Shown here: positions 9,417-18,133 of the stretch, piece by piece
How the letters are laid out: every line of letters starts with the position of its first letter
How positions within the stretch are numbered: the first letter of the stretch is position 1
Origin: Pseudomonadota bacterium
GTDB lineage: Bacteria > Desulfobacterota > Desulfobacteria > Desulfobacterales > RPRI01
Direction: 5' to 3'
Assembly: GCA_018817425.1 (NCBI GenBank)
Contig: JAHITX010000034.1
Span: 62,001 to 126,000 of the forward strand
Length of the DNA stretch: 64,000 bases
Position numbers and translations under genes: made by a program
The notes under the pieces: generated by a model
The model's database searches: none
What the model was told of the DNA's origin: nothing
Seen by the model: the letters and a program-made list of their open reading frames with translations, nothing else

Positions 9417-10919
9417 ATGACAAGTTCCAAGTCAGAAAATCAGGAGCACGAAGAACGATTACTGATTGATGGTCGCCTTACGACTGCTCAATCCGGCGCA
9501 ACATTTAAGAACATCAATCCTGCCACGGAAGAAGTCATGGGTGTTGTTGCTGATGCTTCCGCAAAGGATATGGACCGTGCAATTGCTGCAGCCAGAAATG
9601 CATTTGATAAAACCGATTGGGCAACCAATCATGCTTTTCGCAAGAAGTGTCTGGAGCAGTTGCACACAGCTATTGAAGAAGAAAAAGAGCTGTTCAGAAC
9701 GGAAATCGTGGCTGAAGTTGGGGCTCCGATTACCCTGACATATGCAGGACAACTTGATTGGCCACTATCGGATGGATTGTTATGGCCTGCGCAACAGATA
9801 GAAACCTATCCCTGGTGCCGCAAGATATCCGATCAGACATTGGGTGGCGGAAAACCGGCCAGCCGCTGGGTCTGGAAAGAACCTGTTGGAGTTATAGCAG
9901 GGATAATTCCCTGGAATTTCCCTTTCGAAATTACAATCAACAAAATCGGGCCCGCGCTCGCCACCGGTAATACTATGGTTATCAAAGCAGCAACCCAGAC
10001 GCCGTGGAATGCAACCCGGATAGGTCGCCTGATAGCAGAGAAGACGGAAATCCCGGCAGGTGTTGTTAACGTGGTATGTGCCCAGAACCATGATGTATCG
10101 CAAATGCTCATCTCAGATCCGAGAGTCGATATGGTTTCCTTTACAGGTTCAACTGCTACGGGTCAAATGATACTGGAAGCAACAGCACCTACCTTCAAGC
10201 GGACTTTAATGGAACTCGGGGGCAAGAGCGCAACTATCGTGCTCGACGACTGCCTCCTCGAAAAGGTGCTGCCGATGGCTGCTATCGTATCATGTATGCA
10301 TGCCGGACAGGGCTGCGCTGTGCCGACCCGACTCCTTTTACCAAGATCACGCTATGAAATGGGAGTTGCTATCCTCAGCGATGTCTGGAAATACGTAACT
10401 TATGGCGATCCCAACGACATCAATACTGTTGCCGGGCCACTTGTCACTGCAAAACAACGCGACCACGTCCTTGACTATATTGAGAAAGGAAAGGCTGAAG
10501 GCGCACGTTTGCTAAAAGGTGGCGGCAGGCCCAAGCATCTTTCGCGCGGCTGGTATGTTGAACCAACCCTGTTTGTTGACGTCGATAATATGTCCACAAT
10601 TGCTCAGGAGGAGATATTCGGACCGGTTCTTTCTGTGATCCCATATGACGATGATGAAGACGCTATTCGCTTAGCAAATCAGAGCAAATACGGCCTTTGC
10701 GGTATGATCTGTTCCGGATCTCAGGAACGTGCCTTAAACGTTGCTAAAAAAATTCGCTCAGGCTCACTTATCATAAACGGTGGCAACTTCTATGGCGCTG
10801 AAGCGCCCTACGGTGGTTACAAATGGAGCGGTAACGGCCGACAGTGTGGGATCGAAGGACTTGAGCAGCATCTTGAAACCAAAGTAGTAGGATGCGAATT
10901 TCCTCTAACTGAAGAATAA
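9417..10919 (+). CDS. NAD(P)-dependent aldehyde dehydrogenase family protein
   Basis: 500 residues, the normal length for the family. Conserved elements are in order: PWNFPF (Asn167), the cofactor-binding Lys190, SFTGSTATG around 241-249, the general base Glu266 in MELGGKSA, the nucleophile Cys300 in GQGCAVPTR, and EIFGPVLSV. It oxidises an aldehyde to an acid with NAD(P)+ in the cytoplasm; the substrate is unknown. AAAGGGAG precedes the ATG. The SDR gene starts 27 bases after it, so alcohol-to-aldehyde-to-acid steps may be linked. Closeness to DUF1302/DUF1329 genes suggests a role in degrading a hydrophobic alcohol, steroid or terpenoid side chain (inference). Base composition here is somewhat more GC-rich than in flanking genes. 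Confidence 0.9.
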   Translation: MTSSKSENQEHEERLLIDGRLTTAQSGATFKNINPATEEVMGVVADASAKDMDRAIAAARNAFDKTDWATNHAFRKKCLEQLHTAIEEEKELFRTEIVAEVGAPITLTYAGQLDWPLSDGLLWPAQQIETYPWCRKISDQTLGGGKPASRWVWKEPVGVIAGIIPWNFPFEITINKIGPALATGNTMVIKAATQTPWNATRIGRLIAEKTEIPAGVVNVVCAQNHDVSQMLISDPRVDMVSFTGSTATGQMILEATAPTFKRTLMELGGKSATIVLDDCLLEKVLPMAAIVSCMHAGQGCAVPTRLLLPRSRYEMGVAILSDVWKYVTYGDPNDINTVAGPLVTAKQRDHVLDYIEKGKAEGARLLKGGGRPKHLSRGWYVEPTLFVDVDNMSTIAQEEIFGPVLSVIPYDDDEDAIRLANQSKYGLCGMICSGSQERALNVAKKIRSGSLIINGGNFYGAEAPYGGYKWSGNGRQCGIEGLEQHLETKVVGCEFPLTEE

Positions 10920-10946
10920 ATTAATATGCAATTAAGGAGAATAATA

Positions 10947-11762
10947 ATGGATGATCTTTGGGGTTATCGTGGTAAAACGGTCGTGATTGATGGGGCGTCT
11001 TCCGGAATGGGATTGGCAGCAACAAAGCTTCTGCTGGAGTTAGGTGCAGATATCTATGCCCTTGATGTAAATGAGCCACCTGTGACAGTCAAGAAATATA
11101 TACATACCGATTTAGGTGACAAGTCATCGATAGATGCCGCTGTTGAGCAATTACCTAACGAAGTGCGGGCGCTTTTTTGTTGCGCCGGTCTGCCCGGCGC
11201 TCCTTTCCCGGATATCGATGTTGTAATGGTCAACTTTGTTGGTCACCGTCACCTCATCGAAAAAGTTATTCCACGGATGAACCCGCAGGAAGGAGCAATT
11301 GCCATCATTTCGTCGCTGGCTGGGGCGATGTGGCGATTCCATGGACTTTTCTTCCAGGGGCTTCTGGATACAGCCGATTTCGATGAAGCAAAGGCATGGG
11401 TGCAGGCAAACACTGCAAAAATCAAAACAGCACAGAATGGTGTAGAAGGTGGCTATGCTTTTTCAAAAGAGTGCATATGCGCTTATGCGCGGCATAAAGC
11501 CATAGAATTAGCTCAGAAAGGGCTCCGTCTTAACGTGCTGAGCCCGGCAGCGACCGAAACCCCCATGTTTAAACACTTCCGCAATCAGTTTGGTGATGCA
11601 CTTGACCAATGGAAGGTTGGCCGGTTTGCCACACCTGAAGATATGGCCAGGCCACTGGTATTTTTAAACAGCTCCATGGCGGGTTATATAAGTGGCCAGG
11701 ATCTTATGGTTGATAACGGGCTTTCAGCTATTATGGAGTTTGCGCCAATAGCACAGGGATAG
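10947..11762 (+). CDS. Short-chain dehydrogenase/reductase (3-alpha-HSD-like)
   Basis: The start at 10947 is set by AAGGAG at 10934-10939; the in-frame ATG 21 bases earlier lies ahead of that site. The 271-residue product has the Rossmann motif DGASSGMG (residues 15-22), the NAD-site CCAG, catalytic Ser around 122-123 (SSLAG), and Tyr170/Lys174 in YAFSK, plus the LSPAATETPM loop. It resembles 3-alpha-hydroxysteroid dehydrogenase/carbonyl reductase members of the classical SDRs, which interconvert alcohols and ketones using NAD(P). The substrate is not determined. It forms a two-gene unit with the preceding aldehyde dehydrogenase and is convergent with the lipoprotein gene. Confidence 0.88.
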   Translation: MDDLWGYRGKTVVIDGASSGMGLAATKLLLELGADIYALDVNEPPVTVKKYIHTDLGDKSSIDAAVEQLPNEVRALFCCAGLPGAPFPDIDVVMVNFVGHRHLIEKVIPRMNPQEGAIAIISSLAGAMWRFHGLFFQGLLDTADFDEAKAWVQANTAKIKTAQNGVEGGYAFSKECICAYARHKAIELAQKGLRLNVLSPAATETPMFKHFRNQFGDALDQWKVGRFATPEDMARPLVFLNSSMAGYISGQDLMVDNGLSAIMEFAPIAQG

Positions 11763-11796
11763 GTATATAGTACAACCTGGTATTCCCGGAAATAAC

Positions 11797-12249
11797 TTAT
11801 TTTTTACCGAGTTGATCAATTATATTTTTTTGAAAGGCAATACGTTCTATCCATTCGGTGTTTTCCGTAAAGTGGATAGTTGCCAAGGTGTTGTATTCCG
11901 CTGCCTGGGATGGATTGCCTTTCAGAAGCCAGGCTTCGGCAAGATAGTAATAGTTTTCTCCTCTGCCTGGATAAAGGTTTATGGCCCGTTCCAGATAGCG
12001 GATGGCTTCATCCGGCCTGTTTGCTTTAATTAACAACTGTCCCCGTTTTGAAAGTTCTATACTGGCAATAGCTCTGGGACTCGGAGTATCACTGGGGGTT
12101 TTTATTGGTTGATCAGCTTGAGGTAATTTTGGAAGTGTTACTTGCCGGGGAGTTCTTCGGGATGGTGTCAATGGCGGCTTTTCAAACACACAGCCGGCAA
12201 AAAGGAGGAGAAAACATCCTATCAGGATTGATTTAAAAAATAGGCGCAA
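11797..12249 (-). CDS. Small TPR-containing lipoprotein
   Basis: 150 residues starting at a TTG that overlaps the end of the PBP1b gene by 17 bases; GGAG lies about nine bases before it, so translation is probably coupled. The signal peptide ends in the lipobox LFAGC (Cys20), predicting a lipidated protein. A proline-rich linker (25-60) leads to TPR-like helices (AIASIELSKRGQLLIKANRP, then IRYLERAINLYP and YYYLAEAWLLKGN). TPR lipoproteins of this size beside a bifunctional peptidoglycan synthase may act as a partner or activator, as outer-membrane lipoproteins do for E. coli PBP1a/1b; that role is inferred from position only. Confidence 0.75.
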   Translation of the reverse strand: MRLFFKSILIGCFLLLFAGCVFEKPPLTPSRRTPRQVTLPKLPQADQPIKTPSDTPSPRAIASIELSKRGQLLIKANRPDEAIRYLERAINLYPGRGENYYYLAEAWLLKGNPSQAAEYNTLATIHFTENTEWIERIAFQKNIIDQLGKK

Positions 12250-14572
12250 TTTTTTTTACTCCTTCCATAATTTTTTTAAACGGAGAAAAGCAGCTATGCT
12301 GCTTGCAGGTTTCAGGGAGTGTTGTTTTGCTTAAAAATATTTCATCGATAGTGTGGGGACAGCAATTGTTATTAGCAAGTAAACCGCTGTCCGTGCATAC
12401 GCTGCGGGTTAAAACACCCGAAGGAACATCAAACCATTCCCCGGATACATATTGGGGGAGCATCTTCATCAGATCGGCCCATATGGGCAAGGCCGCTTTG
12501 GCCCCGGTAGATTGTATGCTGTCACCATTGTCGAATCCAACCCACACCAGTGCAAGTATATCCGGGGTGTAGGCTACAAACCAGGCGTCTCTGGAATTAT
12601 TGGTGGTTCCGGTTTTTCCGGCTACAGGCCAATTAATTCCATAGTATTTTAATGAACGTGCGGTTCCTGTATTTACAACACTTTTCATCAGATCACTCAT
12701 CATATAGGCTTTTGCGGGACTTATCAATCGTTTGATGCTTGCGTGCCTGTTTTCAATAGCTTTTCCGGTATTATCTACAACATCCCTTATGGTAAGAGGA
12801 AACGGCAGAAGACCATCTGCGGCAAAAACACAATAAGCCCGGGCCAGCATGAGAGGGCTTATTTCCATGGCGCCAAGCGCCATGGCAGGGTAGGGCGGTT
12901 TATTTATGGGAAGATTGAATGCTTCGGCAGTATTGGCGATACGCTCTAAACCCACTTCATAGGCAAGATTGATGGTGGCAATGTTTTGTGACTCGGCAAA
13001 AGCCTCTCTGAGAGTTAATTCGGAGGCGGCATCATCTTCGAAATTTTTCGGTTCCCACGGTTTGCCATCAACCATATATGTTTGCGGGATATTGGAAAGC
13101 TTTGATACGGGTGTATGGTTGTCTAAGGAAGTCAGATAGACAAAGGGCTTAAAAGCGCTTCCTGGCTGACGCATGGCCATGGTTGCCCGGTTAAACTGGC
13201 TGACACTATAATTACGGCCGCCTGCCATAGCAATAATATAGCCGGTTTTGGGTTGCATAACAATAATAGCGCCTTGAAGTTGTTTTTGCGGGTTGCTTTG
13301 TTTAAGGCCTGGATTGGCGTTTTCCAGACGCCGCAGGCCCGTTTCAAGCGCTTTTTCAGCAGCTGTTTGTGCCTGAGTATCTATGGTGGTATAGATGGAA
13401 AGCCCTTCGCTTGAAAGGGCATATGGTGAATAAATTTCTGTAAGCTGGTTTGTTACATAATCCATAAAATATGGTGCCCGGCGGCTATATGTAGTATAGC
13501 CGGCCGGTTTCATGGGCGTTAGTTTGGCTGTATTATAATCCTTTTTTGTCAGCCAGCCCTCCTGATGCATGGCCGAAAGAACTGCGTTGCGTCTTTTGAT
13601 GCAGTTCTCCGGGTTTTTATAGGGTGAATAAAGGTTTGGTCCCCGTATAATACCAGCCAGAGCGGCTGCTTGTGCAACAGTTAGCTCCGAGGCATCTTTT
13701 TCGAAATAAAACCGGGCTGCTTCACCCATGCCGCTGATGGCAATGGATCCCTGCTGGCCAAAGTAAATATCGTTCATATAAATTTCAAGGATTTCATTTT
13801 TGCTGAATTTTTTTTCCAGAATAATTGAAATCAAAAGTTCCTTAATCTTTCGGCTATATGTTCGCTCCGGTGTCAGAAAATAATTTTTTGCAAGTTGCTG
13901 GGTGATGGTGGAACCTCCCTGACGAATGCTACCGGCCTGAAGGTTAATTATAAACGCTCGCAATACACCACTTAGTGAGAACCCGGGGTGTTTATAAAAA
14001 TGGCGGTCTTCCGCAGCCAGAACAGCATATGCTATATAAGGCGGAAGCTTACTTAGGGAAAGAAGACGGCGTCGCTCCCGGTCCGGCCCATAGTATAGCA
14101 TCAGTTCTTCCGGTTCCAGTTCGAGAAGGGGCATCGGGGTGCCTGTATCAAGGTTTGTAATGGCGGCCACTTGATTTTCCTGCATCCGTATTTGTACAGG
14201 CAGGCCTATCTGATTATACATGGGTGAGTGAAATTCATGCAGATAGATAGTTATCCTGCCGGCCGAGAGCTGCATTTCCCCCGGATTTTTGGGTGAGCGG
14301 GATGTTTTACGGTATCCGAGCCTAGTAAGTTTTTCAATGAACAGGGCGGGATTAATCTTTTGGCCCATATACATAAGAGTAGTGTCGGAATAGACCTTAG
14401 AGGGAATATCCCAGAGGCGGCCTGCAAATCGCCTGTCGATGCGATGTGAAAGAAACAACATATAAACAGCCACAACCGCAACAGCCAGGATTGTTAAGCC
14501 TGCGATAGCTTTTATAAAAAACCGTTTTGTTGCCCGTTTCGGCTTGCTTCGTTTTTTTCGCTTCTTTGTCAT
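12233..14572 (-). CDS. mrcB: Bifunctional penicillin-binding protein 1B
   Basis: 779 residues, close to the usual PBP1b length. It has a basic cytoplasmic tail, one membrane anchor (about 19-41) and a UB2H-like region (50-150). The GT51 glycosyltransferase domain (about 165-345) has catalytic Glu188 in AAEDRHFYKH and the GGSTITQQLAKN motif. The transpeptidase domain (about 385-740) has SAFK (Ser472, Lys475), SQN (528-530) and KTGT (653-656). It polymerises lipid II and cross-links peptidoglycan at the outer face of the inner membrane. The catalytic set is complete. It is co-transcribed with the downstream TPR lipoprotein gene. The ribosome binding site is weak. Confidence 0.93.
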   Translation of the reverse strand: MTKKRKKRSKPKRATKRFFIKAIAGLTILAVAVVAVYMLFLSHRIDRRFAGRLWDIPSKVYSDTTLMYMGQKINPALFIEKLTRLGYRKTSRSPKNPGEMQLSAGRITIYLHEFHSPMYNQIGLPVQIRMQENQVAAITNLDTGTPMPLLELEPEELMLYYGPDRERRRLLSLSKLPPYIAYAVLAAEDRHFYKHPGFSLSGVLRAFIINLQAGSIRQGGSTITQQLAKNYFLTPERTYSRKIKELLISIILEKKFSKNEILEIYMNDIYFGQQGSIAISGMGEAARFYFEKDASELTVAQAAALAGIIRGPNLYSPYKNPENCIKRRNAVLSAMHQEGWLTKKDYNTAKLTPMKPAGYTTYSRRAPYFMDYVTNQLTEIYSPYALSSEGLSIYTTIDTQAQTAAEKALETGLRRLENANPGLKQSNPQKQLQGAIIVMQPKTGYIIAMAGGRNYSVSQFNRATMAMRQPGSAFKPFVYLTSLDNHTPVSKLSNIPQTYMVDGKPWEPKNFEDDAASELTLREAFAESQNIATINLAYEVGLERIANTAEAFNLPINKPPYPAMALGAMEISPLMLARAYCVFAADGLLPFPLTIRDVVDNTGKAIENRHASIKRLISPAKAYMMSDLMKSVVNTGTARSLKYYGINWPVAGKTGTTNNSRDAWFVAYTPDILALVWVGFDNGDSIQSTGAKAALPIWADLMKMLPQYVSGEWFDVPSGVLTRSVCTDSGLLANNNCCPHTIDEIFLSKTTLPETCKQHSCFSPFKKIMEGVKKIAPIF

Positions 14573-15014
14573 AACTTTCCAGAATTATTGTTTGATTTAT
14601 TCAAAACTGACTTTCTTTCCTTACACAAGATTTTATCTTTGGCTTCATATGCTTATTTGCTTTTTATAATGGATTGCAAAGCGGTGCAATAGTGGAATAG
14701 AAAGTTTTGGTTATTCTATGAGCATGCCAAATACAAGATCACTATAGTTTTCATATATTAAATCAATAAGATATCTCTGTTTTTGCAATCCATAATATAA
14801 AAAATATTACAAGATATGAAATGATTAAATATTTTTTAAGTTATTGCCGATATTCTTATACAAGAAAACGACTATAGTAAGCTGCAATTTGAAATTGACT
14901 CATTATTGAACACTATAAGCGTTTGCAACAGTAATAGCCGGATTATATTGTTATTTTATTAATAACTTAATCATTTCATGCTTATCAGGCTATTAAATAT
15001 GAAGAGGCTTTAAA
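14573..15014. other. AT-rich divergent intergenic region with two inverted-repeat pairs
   Basis: 442 bases between the divergent PBP1b and cytochrome peroxidase genes, so both promoters should lie here. Two perfect 12-bp inverted pairs are visible: 14669-14680 with 14782-14793 (ATGGATTGCAAA type), and 14816-14827 with 14968-14979 (ATGAAATGATTA type). They may be operator half-sites or chance in AT-rich DNA. No gene or RNA is evident. Confidence 0.45.
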
Positions 15015-16139
15015 ATGGATAACCCTGTAAAAAAAGTTACGGTTTTTCAATATGCAGTCATTGTTTTTTTAGTTGTGGGCGGATTTTTTTTCGCTTTAAA
15101 GGATTTTGAAACCCATAACAGCAGAGATAACAATAATTTATCTGAGAACAAGCCGGTTATAAATTTCAGCGGCTCTATTGTGCCAATTCCCCTCAATATA
15201 GAACTTGATGCCAGAAAAGTCGCCCTTGGCGACAAGCTTTACCATGATAAACGCCTTTCCAAAGATGATTCAATATCTTGTGCATCATGTCATGATCTTG
15301 CAAAAGGCGGAACCGACCAGGTAAAATATTCAACAGGTATCAAAAATGCTGTTGGTGGGATCAATTCCCCAACGACTTTTAACAGCGGCTTTAATTTCGT
15401 TCAATTCTGGGATGGCAGAGCGCAAGACTTAGCAGAACAGGCTCCCGGACCTGTTCATAATCCAATTGAAATGGGGAGCAATTGGGCAGAAGTAATCACA
15501 AAATTGAAAAAAGACTCGCAGTATATAAAGGCTTTTGCCGAAATCTACCCTGATAATATTAAACCCGAAAATATAGCCGATGCTATAGCTGTTTTTGAAA
15601 TGTCTCTTATTACCCCAAATTCACGCTTTGACAATTTCTTGCGTGGTGATTCCGGTGCTTTGAACGAGCAGGAAAAAGAAGGTTACAGAATATTTAAGGA
15701 GTATGGTTGTATAAGCTGTCATCAGGGTATAAATATTGGCGGAAATATGTATCAGACAATAGGAATCATGGAAGACTATTTTCAGCATCGTCCTCTTACA
15801 GATGCAGATCTCGGCCGTTTCAATATCACCAAACTTGAATATAACAAATACCAGTTTAAAGTACCAAGCCTGCGCAATATCGCTGTAACCTTTCCCTATC
15901 TTCATGACGGCTCTGCCGAAACCATGGAAGAGGTGCTTAGCATAATGTGGAACAGCCAACTGGGACGTTCGCTGACCCAGGAGGAAAACGAGCATATTCT
16001 TCTATTTCTAAATACGTTAACAGGAGAATATAAGGGAAATTTTCTTGATGCTAGCATGCTTGCCCCTGTTTCGATTGCATGGGAGGATAAGAATAAAGTG
16101 TTGAAAGCAATTCAAACAAATAAACAGAGGTCATCATGA
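15015..16139 (+). CDS. Di-heme cytochrome c peroxidase (CcpA/MauG family)
   Basis: 374 residues. An uncleaved N-terminal anchor (about 11-28) tethers a periplasmic enzyme. Two c-type heme motifs are present: CASCH (89-93) and CISCH (232-236). The family elements GDKLYHDKRLS, TTFNSGFN and FWDGRAQDLAEQA around the first heme, and KVPSLRNIA with PYLHDGSAE near the C-terminus, are all visible. The enzyme reduces hydrogen peroxide to water using electrons from periplasmic cytochromes, protecting an anaerobe from oxidative stress. The stop codon overlaps the start of the next gene, a diguanylate cyclase, in an ATGA. This coupling suggests that c-di-GMP signalling is co-expressed with the peroxidase. 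Confidence 0.92.
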   Translation: MDNPVKKVTVFQYAVIVFLVVGGFFFALKDFETHNSRDNNNLSENKPVINFSGSIVPIPLNIELDARKVALGDKLYHDKRLSKDDSISCASCHDLAKGGTDQVKYSTGIKNAVGGINSPTTFNSGFNFVQFWDGRAQDLAEQAPGPVHNPIEMGSNWAEVITKLKKDSQYIKAFAEIYPDNIKPENIADAIAVFEMSLITPNSRFDNFLRGDSGALNEQEKEGYRIFKEYGCISCHQGINIGGNMYQTIGIMEDYFQHRPLTDADLGRFNITKLEYNKYQFKVPSLRNIAVTFPYLHDGSAETMEEVLSIMWNSQLGRSLTQEENEHILLFLNTLTGEYKGNFLDASMLAPVSIAWEDKNKVLKAIQTNKQRSS

Positions 16140-17680
16140 GTGTTTCAATAATCCGCAATTTTATTATAGGAATCATCATTGTTATCTGTCTGGGGTATCT
16201 TTTCCAGCAGTCTAAAATGGTGGATATCAATGAGCACGACAGATACATAAATATTCTTCGAAAACTTCAACAGCTTGATGTTGCATTAAACGAAAATATT
16301 CTCAAGGCACGTTATGTTTATATGATTAATTATGACCCTCTTGTGGAAAATATTAATCGCTTGAAAAAAACAAGCCAACTGCTTTCAGATATCCCTTCTT
16401 TTGTCAGTAAAGACAAACAGGACAAAATCAGAATCCTTAATGGCGGTTACATAAAGCTGTTAGCCGAAAAAGAAACGGCAAATGAACGATTCAAATCGGA
16501 AAATTCAATTTTACGCAATTCGCTTAGCTTTTTTCCAATTGCTGCAACTGAATTAGCCGCAAAAGTCAGCACCTATGATACTGATCTTGCCATGCATCTA
16601 CAGGACCTTGTTCGTGATATTCTTATCTATAATATCTATTCACACGAAGAGATGCTCTCGCATGTTACTCTGAATATAAAAAAACTAAGAAATAATATTG
16701 ATTCTTATAAAAACTTTGTTGAGCCCAAAGATCTGGAGAGAATTATACGTCATGGCGATACAATACTGAAATATAAATCAGGCATGGACCAGGAGGGTAA
16801 GAATATCCTGGAATTGCCGACAAAACAGCAGCTTGAAATGATCTACATCACCTATTACGATGAGTATATCAGGTCATTAAGTGCAGCAAACAATTACAGA
16901 TTAGTTCTGTATCTGGCAACAATCCTTCTGGTTGCTGCTATTGCACATACATTCATAAGGCTGTCAAATACCAAAACCGCCCTTTTGGTTGCCAATGCTA
17001 CCCTGGAAAAACGTGTAGAAGAACGTACAGCTAAACTCAATGCAGCAAATGCCTCTCTTACGGAACAAAAAAAGCAGCTATCTGACTATATTGACGAAAT
17101 ACGCGCTGCTCATAAAGAAATGCAGAGGATTGCCATTACTGATGAATTGACCAATCTTTTCACACGGAGATTCCTTTTTGAGTGGATGCAAAAGGAAGTG
17201 GAAAGCATGTCTCGCAATCCGGGCAAATGTTGCTGTCTTTTAATCGATATTGACCTTTTTAAAAGCATCAACGATACATACGGTCATCAGGAAGGTGATA
17301 AGGCTCTTGTGGCAGTTGCCGAAGCCATCAAAAGAGTTGTCAGGCAGGCCGATATTGTTGGACGCTATGGTGGAGAGGAATTTCTTGTTCTGCTTCCCAA
17401 TACAGGATTGAAAGATGCTCATGCTATTGCGGAAAAAATAAGAAAGCAGATTGAACATGAGGTGAAAGCACCCCGGCAGATAACCGCCAGCATAGGTGTT
17501 GGGGGTTGCTACAGCACAGATGAGACCAGAGGATACCATAACACATCCGAGGCAATCACACTCGTTTTGGGAATAGCAGACCATAGCCTGTACAAAGCAA
17601 AAGGAGAAGGTAGAAATTGTGTTGTTGTGGAGAAGAAACCTATCTATTTATCCCCTAAGAAACTCTTAAAGTGTGCTTAG
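16136..17680 (+). CDS. Membrane diguanylate cyclase with DAHL-type sensor domain
   Basis: 514 residues. A membrane segment at about 7-23 and another near 262-280 frame an all-helical periplasmic region. Within it, ALNENILKARYVYMINYDPL matches the DAHL ligand-binding domain pattern (an Arg/Tyr helix followed by NYDPL). After the second segment come a coiled coil (about 285-330) and a GGDEF domain starting ITDELTNLFTRRF. The active-site motif is GGEEF, preceded by an intact inhibitory site RQAD at the expected five-residue spacing, so an active, product-inhibited c-di-GMP synthase is predicted. It starts within the peroxidase stop codon (ATGA). Confidence 0.9.
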   Translation: MSVSIIRNFIIGIIIVICLGYLFQQSKMVDINEHDRYINILRKLQQLDVALNENILKARYVYMINYDPLVENINRLKKTSQLLSDIPSFVSKDKQDKIRILNGGYIKLLAEKETANERFKSENSILRNSLSFFPIAATELAAKVSTYDTDLAMHLQDLVRDILIYNIYSHEEMLSHVTLNIKKLRNNIDSYKNFVEPKDLERIIRHGDTILKYKSGMDQEGKNILELPTKQQLEMIYITYYDEYIRSLSAANNYRLVLYLATILLVAAIAHTFIRLSNTKTALLVANATLEKRVEERTAKLNAANASLTEQKKQLSDYIDEIRAAHKEMQRIAITDELTNLFTRRFLFEWMQKEVESMSRNPGKCCCLLIDIDLFKSINDTYGHQEGDKALVAVAEAIKRVVRQADIVGRYGGEEFLVLLPNTGLKDAHAIAEKIRKQIEHEVKAPRQITASIGVGGCYSTDETRGYHNTSEAITLVLGIADHSLYKAKGEGRNCVVVEKKPIYLSPKKLLKCA

Positions 17681-18133
17681 GTGTTTTGGCTTCAAGAACC
17701 CGGATAATAGCTTGCTTGCACATATAGCTAAAGTTGCAAACAGCGTTAAAAAGTTTGCAATTAAGGCTTAAAATAAAATATTTCTGCCAGCTTATAGATA
17801 TAGCTATCTATTTTTATTGTAATATATTTCTTATCTAATCTTTGGAATCCCATGAAATCAATAATTTTTATCCGACCAACTTAAAAATGTATTGAATTTT
17901 TGAAAATAGCGTATAAAATTCAACTTATTTAAAAGGCCAAAATACCATATATTGTATTCATATATATCATAATACACTTTCTGTTGCGTTTTTTCTTTAC
18001 ATTGGGGTTAATTTTTGTTAGAGTCCATTTCGATGAAATATCAATCTGTGAGTTGTTTCTACATAAGCATTCGTATTAAGAAAAGGTTTTATTACAGCAT
18101 TATTAACCATTCAGTACGGAGGCATGCCTTTAT
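17681..18133. other. AT-rich intergenic region upstream of smc
   Basis: 453 bases without a credible gene. A possible sigma-70 promoter for smc is TTTACA at 17996-18001, then 17 bases, then TAGAGT at 18019-18024. GGAGG at 18118-18122 is the smc ribosome binding site, spaced 11 bases from the ATG. A weak hairpin near 17787-17806 followed by T-rich DNA could end the cyclase transcript. Confidence 0.4.
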
